In this document: piece by piece, positions 25,408 to 34,779 of the stretch
Position numbering within the stretch: the first letter of the stretch is position 1
Layout of the letters: every line of letters begins with the position of its first letter
Assembly: GCF_964283195.1 (NCBI RefSeq)
Contig: NZ_CAXYLH010000015.1
Length of the DNA stretch: 42,328 nucleotides
Direction: 5' to 3' (one strand)
DNA from: Paratractidigestivibacter sp003150175
GTDB taxonomy: Bacteria; Actinomycetota; Coriobacteriia; Coriobacteriales; Atopobiaceae
The notes under the pieces: generated by a model
Databases searched by the model: none
Told to the model about the DNA's origin: nothing
The model's input: only the letters and a program-made list of their open reading frames with translations
Made by a program: the position numbers and the translations under genes

Positions 25408-25560
25408 GCCCCGGGGCGTAATACCGCGCGCCCTCGGGCCGGGCGTCGCGACGCGGGGCGGAAACCGCGCGTCCTCGGGCCGGCCGCCGCACCGCCTTTC
25501 GCGCGCCCTCGGGCAGTCCGCCGCGCCCCGGGGCGGAAACCATGCGCGCCCTCGGGTCGG
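25408..25560. repeat. GC-rich tandem repeat array between polA and the HAD gene
   Basis: CCTCGGG words inside GCGCGCCCTCGGG recur at 25432, 25473, 25507 and 25550 (41, 34 and 43 bp apart). They alternate with CGGGGCGGAAAC words at about 25454 and 25529. The 309-nt divergent gap 25368-25676 holds this array; promoters for polA and the HAD gene must lie within it but none is clear. Confidence 0.6.
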
Positions 25561-25676
25561 TCTCCGCTCCCCCCTCGCGCGCAGCCCCTTGGTTTCCATC
25601 TCCGACGACTTTGGGAAACCCACCGCCAAAAAGCTATGATAGCGAGCGGTGCAACCGAACCCGTTTGGAGAGAAGC

Positions 25677-26507
25677 ATGCAGGACTACACCGCCGACCTC
25701 GGCCTCGCCGACATCAAGCTGCTCGCCGTGGACATGGACCTCACGCTGTTGGCGGACGACGGCACCATGCCGGAGAACATGGCGGAGCGCATCGAGGCCC
25801 TCGACCGCGCCGGCGTCGTGTTCTGCCCCGCGAGCGGCCGGCCAGTCCCCACGCTCGCCATGGCGTTCCCGGAGAGCCGGGACATCATCGGCTTGTGCGG
25901 GGACAACGGCGGCAACGTCCAGTACCGCGGCGAGGCCGTCTACCAGGACCGCCTCAACCCCGCCCTTTGGCGAGAAGTCGCCGCTCGAGCCGACGCCGAG
26001 GGCGACAACGCCCAGGTCCTGTGCTGCTACGACCACGCGGTCTGCCTCGAGCGCGACCGCGCGCACTACGACGCCATATTCAAGTACTACAAAAACATCC
26101 GCTGGGTCGATTCCTACGATGAGGTCGACGACGCGACGAACAAGTTCAGCATGTATTACCCGGGCTACGACGCCGAACCCGCGTTCCGCGACATCTACCA
26201 GCCCGAGTTCGGGGAGAAGCTCTACGCCACGAATGCGGGCCGCGAGTGGATCGACTTCATGAACCTCGGCGTCTCGAAGGGCGCGGGCATCGCGCACCTC
26301 TGCGAGCACCTGGGCATCGACATCGCCGACGCCGCCGCGGTGGGCGACACCTACAACGACATCCCGATGCTCGAGGCCGTCGGCCACAGCTTCATCGTCG
26401 CCAACGCCGAGAAGCACATGGAGGCCCATGCCCGCTTCCGCGTGCCATCCAACAACGACCGCGGCGTCGCCGCCCTCATCGACGCGATCCTCGCGGCGAA
26501 GCAATAG
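25677..26507 (+). CDS. Cof-type HAD-IIB family hydrolase
   Basis: Cytoplasmic phosphatase of the HAD superfamily, probably acting on a phosphorylated sugar or cofactor. It has 276 residues from the ATG at 25677, with TTTGGAGAGAAGC in front. Motif I is AVDMDLTLLADDG near 15, the Ser of motif II is in FCPASGRP near 50, the cap domain occupies the middle, and motif III/IV is VSKGAGIAHL and AVGDTYNDIPML near 220. The substrate cannot be predicted. Monocistronic; a repeat array follows its stop. Confidence 0.9.
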   Translation: MQDYTADLGLADIKLLAVDMDLTLLADDGTMPENMAERIEALDRAGVVFCPASGRPVPTLAMAFPESRDIIGLCGDNGGNVQYRGEAVYQDRLNPALWREVAARADAEGDNAQVLCCYDHAVCLERDRAHYDAIFKYYKNIRWVDSYDEVDDATNKFSMYYPGYDAEPAFRDIYQPEFGEKLYATNAGREWIDFMNLGVSKGAGIAHLCEHLGIDIADAAAVGDTYNDIPMLEAVGHSFIVANAEKHMEAHARFRVPSNNDRGVAALIDAILAAKQ

Positions 26508-26517
26508 CGCCCAGGAA

Positions 26518-26751
26518 TCCGGGAGCGTCGGTAAAGCTGCACGAGAATGCGGGAGTGGCGGTATTTCTGCACCAGAATCCCGGACCGTCGGTACCGACGG
26601 TCGCGTTTTCTGGTGAGAAGTGCCCTTCTTGCCTGCCATCGGGGGCGATGTTCACGAGAAACCGGGAGCGTCGGTAGCGCTTTCACCGGAATGCGGGAGT
26701 GTCGGTACCGACGCTCCCGCATTCTCGTGCAGCTTTACCGACGCTCCCGGA
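26518..26751. repeat. palindromic repeat array, GGGAGCGTCGGTA family
   Basis: The outer 38-nt arms 26518-26555 and 26714-26751 are perfect inverted repeats. Units starting GGGAGCGTCGGTA or a variant lie at 26521, 26551 and 26581 (30 bp apart) and at 26664 and 26695. Facing units have CTCCC at 26714 and 26744 (30 bp). Facing units meet at perfect palindromes such as GACCGTCGGTACCGACGGTC. It fills half of the 450-nt gap between the convergent HAD and ABC genes. The rest, 26752-26957, shows no gene or clear terminator. Confidence 0.85.
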
Positions 26752-26957
26752 ATCCCGCGCAAACCACCCGAGCAGTATCGCCCGGATCGCAAAGAGAGGG
26801 CGCTCGAAGCGTCAGCGAGGGGCGCCCGACGCCTGCGGCAGCGCGAATCGCACACAGCGAACGAGCGGCGAACCCCCGGGCGCTGAACAGCGGCGCAGGC
26901 GCCGAGGCACCCGCCGCGACTTGGCAGGCCGCGCGCCCCGACAGCCTCGCTGCAGCG

Positions 26958-28034
26958 CTACAGCACGTGCACGTCCTCGCGGCCGAACTTGACGAACGCC
27001 TCGTCCCCCACCTCGTAGATCTTGTGATTCTTGGGGTTGAAGTCGGTGATCTTCACCAGCGTCTGGCCGACCATGACCTGGTAGTTCTGGTAGTTGCCCA
27101 TAAAGCGGGACAGCGTCACCTTGCACGGCAGCACGCCCTCGTCGGCGAGCTTGGCCGCCTCGGGACGCAGGACGAGCACGCACTTATCGCCCTGCGAGAG
27201 ATGCCCGATGCTGCCGACCTCCACGGGATGCCCCTCGATCGTGGCGACCCCGGACTCGCCGTCCTTCTCCGCGAGCGCGCCGCGAAGGAAATTCGACTCG
27301 CCGATGAAGTCGGCGACGAACTCGTCCACCGGGTGGTAGTAGACCGTGTGCGGGTCGCCCACCTGGTCGATGACGCCCTTCTTCATGACGATGATGTTGT
27401 CGGAGAGGGCCATGGCCTCGGACTGGTCGTGCGTGACGTAGATGGCGGTGATGCCGGCCTGCTGCTGGATGCGGCGGATCTCGTTGCGCATCTCGACGCG
27501 CAGCTTGGCGTCGAGGTTCGACAGCGGCTCGTCGAACAGCAGCACGCCCGGCTCGAGCACTAGGGCGCGCGCGAGCGCGACGCGCTGCTGCTGGCCTCCG
27601 GAGAGCTGATTGGTCATGCGGTCCTCCATGCCCTCGAGACCGACCATCCCGAGGATGCCGTGGACCTTCTCGGCAATCTGCTCCTTGGGGAGTTTGCGCA
27701 GCTTGAGGCCATAGGCCACGTTATCGAAGATGTTGTAGTGCGGCAGCAACGCGTAGCTCTGGAAGACCATCGCCGTGTCGCGCTTGTTGGGCGTGAGCTC
27801 GTTGATGGCCTCGCCGCCAAGGTAGATCTCGCCCTCGTTGGGGCTCTCGAAGCCGGCGATCATGCGCAGTATGGTGGTCTTGCCGCAGCCGGAGGGGCCG
27901 AGCAGCGTCACGAACTCGCCGGGCGCGATCTCGATGTTCGCGTCGTGCACGGCATAGAAGTCCTTGCCGGTCTTCGGGTCCTGGTAGATCTTCGACACGT
28001 GCTCGAGGCGCACGCCTTTCTTTTCCTTTGCCAT
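26958..28034 (-). CDS. ABC importer ATPase, Fe3+/spermidine (FbpC/PotA) type
   Basis: Nucleotide-binding subunit of the importer encoded with the next two genes. It has 358 residues: Walker A GPSGCGKTT near 45, signature LSGGQQQR near 145, Walker B VLLFDEPLSNLDAK and switch THDQSEAMALSD, followed by a C-terminal TOBE-like domain from about 250. Subunit layout matches FbpABC ferric-iron importers; polyamine or phosphonate importers are close relatives. It starts 2 nt before the permease stop region on the same strand, so it is the last gene of the operon. Confidence 0.9.
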   Translation of the reverse strand: MAKEKKGVRLEHVSKIYQDPKTGKDFYAVHDANIEIAPGEFVTLLGPSGCGKTTILRMIAGFESPNEGEIYLGGEAINELTPNKRDTAMVFQSYALLPHYNIFDNVAYGLKLRKLPKEQIAEKVHGILGMVGLEGMEDRMTNQLSGGQQQRVALARALVLEPGVLLFDEPLSNLDAKLRVEMRNEIRRIQQQAGITAIYVTHDQSEAMALSDNIIVMKKGVIDQVGDPHTVYYHPVDEFVADFIGESNFLRGALAEKDGESGVATIEGHPVEVGSIGHLSQGDKCVLVLRPEAAKLADEGVLPCKVTLSRFMGNYQNYQVMVGQTLVKITDFNPKNHKIYEVGDEAFVKFGREDVHVL

Positions 28035-28036
28035 GG

Positions 28037-29752
28037 CTAGTCCTCCTCAGACTGGAGTTTCTTGCTGGTACCGAAGTGCTTGATGGCGAGGTTCATGAGA
28101 AGAACCGAGCCATAGGTGATGGCGATGAGGATCGTGGCGAACGCGCACGCGATGCCGTAGTTGCCCTTCTCGGCGAACTCGTTGATTTGCACCGTGATCA
28201 GCAGGAACTGCGGCGTCACGAGCAGGATGATCGCAGAGATTGCGGTGATGGAGCGCACGAACGCGGTCACGAGGCCGCTGAAGAACGAGTCCTTGATCAG
28301 CGGCAGCGTCACGGTGCGGAACACGGTGAAGCTGTCCGCGCCCATGTCGTAGGCCGACTCCTCGATGGACTTGTCGATCTGGCGCAGGGCGCTGATGCCG
28401 GAGCGGGTGCCGGTAGGAAGCGAGCGCACGATGAACACGATAATCAGCACCGCCGCGGACCCGTAGATCCCCTGGAGGATGCCGGTGTGGAAGATGCCGC
28501 CGGAGAAGCCGCGGATGTAGCCGACACCCAGGACCGTGCCGGGGACCGCCATGGCGAGCATCGAGACCGCCTCGATGAAGCCCTTGGACTTGAAGTTCCT
28601 CTTTACCACGAGGTACGAGATGATCATCGAGAGAATCGCCGTTATGGGCGCGGCCACGAGCGAGAGCACGAACGAGTCGCGAAACGCCTGGAAGCCGTGG
28701 TACTTGGCGAAGACCTGCTGGAACCACTTGGTCGTCAGGCTGAAGTCATAGCCCCAGGTCTTGAAGAGCGCGCCGAACGGCACGCACAGGTACATGACGA
28801 TGACGAAGACGGCAAGAAGCGAGCACGCGACGGTCAGCGGCAGGCGGACGGAGCGGTCCGTGATAAGCATGCGCTGGCGGCTCGCCTTGCCCGAGAGCGT
28901 GGCCGTGGACTTGGCCTCGAGGACGTACTTCTGGACCACGAACATGAGCAGCGTGATGCACAGCAGCACGACGGCCATCGCGGCGGCGCCCTGTTTGTCG
29001 TAGGCGCCGGTGATCTGCAGGTAGATCGTGGTGGCGAGGGTGTCGTAGGAGCCGCCGATGATCATCGGGTTCGCGAAGTCGGCGATGGACTCGATGAAGG
29101 TCACGAGGAAGGCGTTGCCGAGACCCGGCAGGATCAAGGGCATGGTCACGGACGTGAAGACCTTCCAGCGGGAGGCGCCCATGTCGCGCGCGGCCTCCTC
29201 GAGCGAGGGGTCGATGTTCTTGAGCAGGCCCTTGAGCATCATGTAGCACACGGGGAAGAAGGTCAGCGTCTGGACGACGAAGATGCCCCAGAACCCGTAG
29301 ACCGAGTTGTCGTAGATGCCCAGCAGGTAGCGGGTGATGATGCCCGATTTGCCGAAGAGCATGATGATCGAGAGCGAGAGCACGAACGGCGGCGAGACCA
29401 CCGGCAGCATGGACACGACCTGGAACAGCCCGCTCATGAAGCGGGTCTTCAGCTTGACGTAGACCTCGACGTAGGCGAAGAGAAGCCCCACGAGCGCGCT
29501 CACGACCGAGACGAGGAACCCGACCGCCAGCGTGTTCGTGATCGCCGTGGTGAAGGACGGCATCGCGAGCACGCGGGCGAACACGTCGAGCGTGGGCCCG
29601 GACTCCGTCACGAAGGAATCAACGAGCAGGATGGCGAGCGGGTACAGGATGAACAGGGTGAGGAACGCGATCAGCACCACGATCGTCGTGACCATGATGG
29701 GGTCGCCCATCAACTTTTTTCTGTCGAGCGCCGCTCCTTGGTCCTTTGCCAC
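28037..29752 (-). CDS. ABC importer permease, double-length FbpB type
   Basis: 571 residues made of two homologous permease halves, each with about six membrane segments and an EAA-type loop (EEAARDMGASRWKVFTSVTM near 200; EESAYDMGADSFTVFRTVTL near 480). The GTG start at 29752 is chosen for the GGAAGGAGGGGCGCT in front. Fused halves are typical of FbpB-like ferric transporters. It lies between the solute-binding protein gene, from which it is separated by a hairpin, and the ATPase gene. Confidence 0.88.
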   Translation of the reverse strand: MAKDQGAALDRKKLMGDPIMVTTIVVLIAFLTLFILYPLAILLVDSFVTESGPTLDVFARVLAMPSFTTAITNTLAVGFLVSVVSALVGLLFAYVEVYVKLKTRFMSGLFQVVSMLPVVSPPFVLSLSIIMLFGKSGIITRYLLGIYDNSVYGFWGIFVVQTLTFFPVCYMMLKGLLKNIDPSLEEAARDMGASRWKVFTSVTMPLILPGLGNAFLVTFIESIADFANPMIIGGSYDTLATTIYLQITGAYDKQGAAAMAVVLLCITLLMFVVQKYVLEAKSTATLSGKASRQRMLITDRSVRLPLTVACSLLAVFVIVMYLCVPFGALFKTWGYDFSLTTKWFQQVFAKYHGFQAFRDSFVLSLVAAPITAILSMIISYLVVKRNFKSKGFIEAVSMLAMAVPGTVLGVGYIRGFSGGIFHTGILQGIYGSAAVLIIVFIVRSLPTGTRSGISALRQIDKSIEESAYDMGADSFTVFRTVTLPLIKDSFFSGLVTAFVRSITAISAIILLVTPQFLLITVQINEFAEKGNYGIACAFATILIAITYGSVLLMNLAIKHFGTSKKLQSEED

Positions 29753-29774
29753 AGCGCCCCTCCTTCCTTCACAC

Positions 29775-29810
29775 GGACGCCGAGAAGAGCTCATGCCCTT
29801 CTCGGCGTCC
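29775..29810 (-). terminator. intra-operon hairpin after the binding-protein gene
   Basis: GGACGCCGAGAAG (29775-29787) pairs perfectly with CTTCTCGGCGTCC (29798-29810) around a 10-nt loop; no long T-run follows. Such hairpins after a binding-protein gene commonly raise its mRNA above that of the permease and ATPase. That role here is inference. Confidence 0.6.
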
Positions 29811-29848
29811 CGGCTAGCTGCGTAAACGCGAGTCGCGCGTGCGGCGCG

Positions 29849-30997
29849 TTACTCGGTCTTGAAGCGGTCGTCGCCGCCGCCGAGGGCGTTCATGACCTCC
29901 TCGACGTACTCCTTCGTGTGCTCCTTGGCATCCTCGAAGTCGTAGTCCATGACGTTGTCCGGGTCGAGGCCGTAGTCCTTGGCGACCTGCGGCTGCTCGG
30001 CGTTGTCGATGACGAGGAACTGATAGGAGCCGTTCTGGGCCGCGAGCTCGACGCACTCCGGGGAAAGCGCGTACTCGATCCAGAGCTTGGCGGCGTTGGC
30101 GTGCTTGGCGCCCTTGAAGATGGCCGTGGCGCCGACCTCGCAGGAGGTGCCGGAGGTCGGGATCTGCAGGCCGATGTTCTCGTAGCCGTTGTCCACGATC
30201 TGGTAGATGCCGTCGTGCAGGAAGCCGAGGCCGATGGTGCACTCGCCGGTGCCGATGTTCTTGGACGGGCCGGAGCCGGACTTGGTGTAGACGGCGATGT
30301 TCTTGTCGAGGTCGACGAGCCACTTGATGCCGTCGTCGTGGCCGTACTTCTGGATGGCGGTGTTGATGATCAGCTTGGCCGTGCCCGCGGTGTTGTAGTT
30401 GGACGACCAGATAAGGCCCTTGTACTTCTCGTCCGTGAGGTCCTTGAAGTCCTGGGGAGCGTCGAGGCCCTTGCGGTCGAGCTCGTCCTTGTTGTACATG
30501 ATGCCGAGCAGGCCGGTGTAGATGCCGTACCAGTTGCCGTCGGCGTCCATGTACTTGGGCTTGAGGATGTGGGTGGCGTTGTTGGCCTTATAGGGCTCGA
30601 GCAGGCCCTCTGCGGTCGCGACGTTGTAGGGATCGGTGGTGCCGCCGAACCAGACGTCGCCGGAGGGGTTGCCGTTTTCCTCCTCGATCTTCGCCTGGAC
30701 CTCGCCGGTCGAAAGGCGCTGGTACTGGACCTCGATGCCGTAGAGCTCCTGGAAGTGGTTGCAGGCTTCGGCGAGGTAGTCCTCCTCGCAGGAGCCGTAG
30801 ACGACGAGCGTGCCCTCGTCCTTTGCGGCCTTCACGAGGTCGTCGGGGGCACCGACCTTGTCGCCGGACGCGGCGTCGGAACCGGAGGAAGAGTCGGACT
30901 TGGCGTCGTTTCCGCCGCCCCCGCAGCCGGCGAGGCCGAGGCCTGCCGCGGCGATACCGGTGATGCCGAGGAAATCCCTACGCGTGACGTTGCTCAT
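29849..30997 (-). CDS. Fe3+-type ABC importer solute-binding lipoprotein
   Basis: Extracytoplasmic receptor of the importer. It has 382 residues. The N-terminus has a twin-arginine motif TRRDFLG, a hydrophobic stretch and a lipobox LAGC (Cys near residue 25), so it is probably Tat-exported and lipid-anchored; a Gly/Ser/Asp linker follows. The mature part has the type 2 binding-protein pattern (GTLVVYGSCEEDYLAEACNH; LSTGEVQAKIEEENGNPSGD), as in FbpA/FutA. Start ATG 30997 with AGAAGGGAAGAC in front. Substrate is assigned by family layout only. Confidence 0.85.
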   Translation of the reverse strand: MSNVTRRDFLGITGIAAAGLGLAGCGGGGNDAKSDSSSGSDAASGDKVGAPDDLVKAAKDEGTLVVYGSCEEDYLAEACNHFQELYGIEVQYQRLSTGEVQAKIEEENGNPSGDVWFGGTTDPYNVATAEGLLEPYKANNATHILKPKYMDADGNWYGIYTGLLGIMYNKDELDRKGLDAPQDFKDLTDEKYKGLIWSSNYNTAGTAKLIINTAIQKYGHDDGIKWLVDLDKNIAVYTKSGSGPSKNIGTGECTIGLGFLHDGIYQIVDNGYENIGLQIPTSGTSCEVGATAIFKGAKHANAAKLWIEYALSPECVELAAQNGSYQFLVIDNAEQPQVAKDYGLDPDNVMDYDFEDAKEHTKEYVEEVMNALGGGDDRFKTE

Positions 30998-31071
30998 GTC
31001 GTCTTCCCTTCTATGCCCGCCGCGCTCATGCGCGGCATCCTTGCCGATGCTTATACCGCGTTTACACTCCC

Positions 31072-31085
31072 TTAATGATTCTCAA
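31072..31085 (-). promoter_or_regulatory. possible Fur-like site upstream of the iron-type importer
   Basis: Minus strand reads TTGAGAATCATTAA, resembling half of a Fur box (GATAAT-like words), about 20 bp upstream of a TATAAG that could be the -10. It is the only AT-rich patch in the 249-nt divergent gap. A weak match, mentioned because a ferric importer would be expected to be iron-controlled. Confidence 0.25.
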
Positions 31086-31246
31086 ACAGCTGAACGGTAG
31101 CTGAGGGTCCGTGCCCGGTCGCGGCGCCGCGGCGTCACAAAGAAGCGCGCACACCGCCGCCTGGCTCGACCCGCCCACCGGCAACTCCGGCGGGCGTCCG
31201 GCGGGTACAATGCAGGAGTGCAAACCCGTCGAGAGGAAGCCCCCGC

Positions 31247-32155
31247 ATGCCCGCCATCATCTGCCACCACATCTTCGGCGAGGACGCCGCGGCGACGCTG
31301 CCCGAGGGCATGGTCGTCGGCGAGGAGGAGCTGCTCGCCTTCCTGCTGGGCAACCAGGGGCCCGACCCGCTGTTCGCGCGCGCCCTCGGGCGGCCCTCGC
31401 GGACGATCGCCGACCACCGGCTCGGCCACGAGATGCACGAGGCGCACTGCGGCCGGGCGCTCCAGGCCTTCCGCGGCGGCGTCGAGCACCTCCCCGTGGC
31501 CGACGAGCGCATCGGCCGCGCGTTCGTGCTGGGGCTTCTTGCCCACTACCGGCTCGACTCGACCGCGCACCCGTTCGTCTTTGCCCAGCAAGAAGCTCTT
31601 GCCGCGGCATCCGACGACCTCACGGGGGCAGACCGCTTCATCCACGCCGCCATCGAGAGCGACATCGACTCCTGGATCCTGTGGGAGAAGCGCCGCGCGA
31701 CCGTGCTCGAGCGGCCGGCGCACGCGAACCTCCAGCGCACGGACCGAATCTGCCGCGTGGCGGGGGCGCTCTTCTCGCAGGTCGCGTTCAGTGTGTACGG
31801 GGTTTCGCTGGGAGCCGAGGAGTACTCCGCGTGCGTAGGCGACTACGACCTCGAGTACCGCGTGATCGACCCCGCCGAGGGCACGGTCACGCGCGCGCTG
31901 GGCGCGGCCGAGCGGCTCATCCGCCCGCACTCGCTCGCGCAGTCGATGGCGCACCGCGTGACCCGCAGCTGCGAGTGCCCCGCCGCCAACCTGGAGCGGC
32001 GCGCATGGGCCGACCCCGCGGACGGGCGCAAGCGGCACGAGAGCTTCGCCGACCTCTTTGACGCGGCGCTCGAAGGCTACCCCGCGCTCGCCGAGTCGTT
32101 CGTGCGCGGCAACCTCGCGCTCTCGCTCAACTACGACGGCATGCCCGAGGCGTAA
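31247..32155 (+). CDS. zinc-dependent phospholipase C-like protein
   Basis: 302 residues from the ATG at 31247 (GAGAGGAAGCC in front). The N-terminus PAIICHHIFGED and the His/Asp pattern HRLGHEMHEAH, LLAHYRLDSTAHPF and FIHAAIESDID match the small zinc-dependent phospholipase C-like family that begins with ITHxxFAE-like motifs. No signal peptide is visible, so it is probably cytoplasmic, and the real substrate is unknown. Its last codons overlap the end of the truncated RpiR gene on the other strand. Confidence 0.75.
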   Translation: MPAIICHHIFGEDAAATLPEGMVVGEEELLAFLLGNQGPDPLFARALGRPSRTIADHRLGHEMHEAHCGRALQAFRGGVEHLPVADERIGRAFVLGLLAHYRLDSTAHPFVFAQQEALAAASDDLTGADRFIHAAIESDIDSWILWEKRRATVLERPAHANLQRTDRICRVAGALFSQVAFSVYGVSLGAEEYSACVGDYDLEYRVIDPAEGTVTRALGAAERLIRPHSLAQSMAHRVTRSCECPAANLERRAWADPADGRKRHESFADLFDAALEGYPALAESFVRGNLALSLNYDGMPEA

Positions 32156-32656
32156 ATCTTGTCGAACAGCTCGCTCACGCCAGAATACGAGATCATCACC
32201 GCCGCGTGCCCCGCATCGGAAAGAAGCGCGTTGCGCACCTGGCGCTCGAAGCCCTCGTGGCAGGTCGTCGGCCGCCCCGCGGAGAGCAGGCGGTCGCAGA
32301 GCATCTGGGCCGGATAAAGGTTGTGGGACTGCGTGTACACATCGACGACCTCGGCTCCCCTGACCAGGTCGGCGGCGCGGGCGAGCTCGCGCGGGTTCAG
32401 GACCTCGAGGGTCTCCTCGATGGCCTCAGCATAGAGCGACTTCATGCTACGGGTCACGCGCTCGGGGCCCCAGCCGGCATCGAAGGGGAAGTCGAAATCG
32501 ACGTCCTCGTCCGTCACCTTCCGGGCGGCGGCGCGGGCGAGCTCGACCTTGAGCTCCTTGAAGCCCTCAAGCCCGAGCTTCTTGCAGAGCCGGTGGACCG
32601 TCGCGATCGAGGTCGCCGAGGCCGACGCGAGCTCCTTGATGGACGTCTGCTGAATG
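32131..32656 (-). pseudogene. truncated RpiR-family sugar regulator
   Basis: An open frame without a usable start encodes the end of an HTH-6 domain (SIKELASASATSIATVHRLC, then KKLGLEGFKELK). It continues into the first half of a SIS domain (DLVRGAEVVDVYTQSHNLYP; AVMISYSGVS). The first 35 or so residues of the family are missing, and the frame ends inside the SIS domain a few residues after YSG, where it overlaps the 3' end of the phospholipase-like gene. Both ends therefore look deleted. It faces away from the GH1 gene, the usual arrangement for a beta-glucoside regulator. Confidence 0.8.
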
Positions 32657-32702
32657 CGCGCCCCCGGGGCCCCAAACTTCGACCTCCGACGATTGGAGCA
32701 CC

Positions 32703-34167
32703 ATGACCGACGCCACCGCCAAATCCTTCCCCGACGGCTTCCTCTGGGGCGGCGCGACCGCCGCCAATCAGTGCGAGGGCGGCTACGACGCCGACGGCAA
32801 GGGCCTCGGAGTGCCCGACGTCATGACGGGCGGCACCTCAACGAGCCGCGCCGCGTGACCGACGGCGTCAAGCCCGGCGTCTTCTACCCCTCCCATGAGG
32901 CTGTGGACATGTACAGCCATTACCTCGACGACATCGCGCTGTTCGGCGAGATGGGCTTCAAGTGCTACCGCATGTCCATCAACTGGAGCCGAATCTTCCC
33001 GCGCGGGGACGAACGCAAGCCCAATCGGGCGGGCGTCGAGTTCTACCGGCGCGTGTTCCAGAAGTGCCGCGAGTGCGGCGTCGAGCCTATGGTCACACTC
33101 TCGCACTATGAGCTCCCCTACTACCTGGCCAAGCACTACGGCGGCTGGGCGAACCCCGAGCTCATCGGGTTCTACCTCAACTACGCGCACACCGTCATGA
33201 CCGAGTACAAGGGGCTCGTGCGCTACTGGCTCACCTTCAACGAGATCAACTGCCCGCTCATGGGAGGCTTCGGCAACATCATGGGCGCGGGCATCCTGCC
33301 GCCGGGCGACGACGTCCCCATGACCTTCGGCGACACTCCCTGGGACAATCCCAGAAGCGCTACCAGGCCCTCCACCACCAGTTCCTCGCGAGCGCGCGCT
33401 GCGTCGCCATGGGGCACGAGATCGATCCCCAGAACAAGATCGGCTGCATGATCGCGGGCAACGTCACCTACCCGCACACCTGCAACCCCGCCGACGTCCT
33501 CGCCGCCCAGCGCACCCAACGCGAGCACAACTTCTACTGCGGCGACGTCCAGGTCCGCGGCGCCTACCCCGCCTGGGCGCCCGCCCTGTGGGAGCGCGAG
33601 GGCGTGAGGATCGAGGTCTCGCCCGAGGACGCGGCCACGCTCAAGGCGGACACCGTCGACTTCTACAGCTTCTCTTATTACATGAGCTCGACCGCGACCG
33701 CCGACCCCGCCCTCGCCGAAGCAGGCAACATCTTCGGGAGCGCCGGCAACGAGTACCTGAAGAAAAGCGACTGGGGCTGGGCGATCGACCCGGAGGGCCT
33801 GCGCTACTACCTCGAGGAGGTATACGACCGCTACCAGGTGCCTCTCATGATCGTCGAGAACGGCCTCGGCGCCGTCGACGTGCCCGACGAGGGCGGGCGC
33901 ATCCACGACACCTACCGCATCGAGTACCTGCGCAGCCACATCGAACAGATGGAGCAGGCGATCGCCGACGGCGTCGACCTCATGGGCTACACCATGTGGG
34001 GCTGCATCGACCTGGTCTCGGCCTCGACCGGCGAGATGAAGAAGCGCTACGGCTTCATTTACGTCGATAAGGACAACGACGGCGAGGGCACCCTCGAGCG
34101 CAGCCGAAAGGATTCCTTCTATTGGTACAAGAAGGTAATCGCGAGCAACGGCGCGGACCTCTCGTGA
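32703..34167 (+). pseudogene. GH1 6-phospho-beta-glucosidase, two frameshifts
   Basis: Cytoplasmic enzyme hydrolysing PTS-imported phospho-beta-glucosides. The GH1 sequence is complete but in three frames. MTDATAKSFPDGFLWGGATA starts at 32703 with TTGGAGCACC in front. A shift near 32828-32842 leads to NEPRRVTDGVK. A second near 33350 (CCC, probably CCCC before) leads to KRYQALHHQFLASARCVAMG. The acid/base TFNEINCP and nucleophile MIVENGLG are intact, as is the C-terminal phosphate-site region KRYGFIYVD. Unless these are base-calling errors, no full enzyme is made. crr follows directly. Confidence 0.85.
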
Positions 34168-34236
34168 TGTAAACTGGTTACAACAAGTGGGGCGGCAAGG
34201 CGCCCTTCTCGATCACTATCGCTAAAGGAAAAGCTC

Positions 34237-34773
34237 ATGGGACTCTTCGATATGTTCAAAAAGAAGGCCGCGGCTCCCGCCGCCCCCGCTAAGCCCGCCA
34301 ACGTTGACGCCGACCCCGCGCCGTACTCGCTTTGCGCCCCCGTCAGCGGTCGCGCGATCAAGATGACCGACGTCCCCGACCCGGTGTTCAGCGGCGAGAT
34401 GATGGGCAAGGGCTGCGCCGTCTTCCCCGATGAGGAGGTCGTCTACTCCCCCGTCGACGGCACCGTGGGCGTTCTCATGCCGCACGCCGTGGGCATCAAC
34501 ACCGCCGAGGGCGTCGAGATCCTCGTCCACATCGGCGTCGACACCGTCGACATGAACGGTGACGGCTTCACGAGCCTCGTCGCCCAGGGCGACACCGTCA
34601 AGGCCGGCCAGCCCTGCGTCAAGATCGACCGCAAGAAGATCGCCGACGCCGGTCACCCCGACTGCGTCGTCCTCGTCGTCACGAACACCGCCGACTACGC
34701 CTCCGTCGACATGCTCGTCGACCCCGAGTCCACCGTCAAGGCCGGCCAGCAGGTCGTCAAGGTCACCAAGTAA
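34237..34773 (+). CDS. crr: PTS EIIA component, glucose family (Crr-like)
   Basis: Phosphocarrier passing phosphate from HPr to an EIIB domain, and often a regulatory protein. It has 178 residues from the ATG at 34237 (AAAGGAAAAGCTC in front). The flexible Ala/Pro-rich N-terminus is followed by the EIIA-Glc barrel: APVSGRAIKMTDVPDPVFSG, the two active-site histidines in MPHAVGI and EILVHIGVDTVDMNG, and QGDTVKAGQP. No EIIB or EIIC domain is nearby, so it must serve permeases encoded elsewhere. It probably shares a transcript with the broken GH1 gene, 70 nt upstream. Confidence 0.93.
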   Translation: MGLFDMFKKKAAAPAAPAKPANVDADPAPYSLCAPVSGRAIKMTDVPDPVFSGEMMGKGCAVFPDEEVVYSPVDGTVGVLMPHAVGINTAEGVEILVHIGVDTVDMNGDGFTSLVAQGDTVKAGQPCVKIDRKKIADAGHPDCVVLVVTNTADYASVDMLVDPESTVKAGQQVVKVTK

Positions 34774-34779
34774 CCACCC

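Noticed and set aside
26518..26751. CRISPR array because of 30-bp spacing
   Set aside because: The units are contiguous imperfect repeats in both orientations with no identical repeat-unique spacer alternation, and there are no cas genes.
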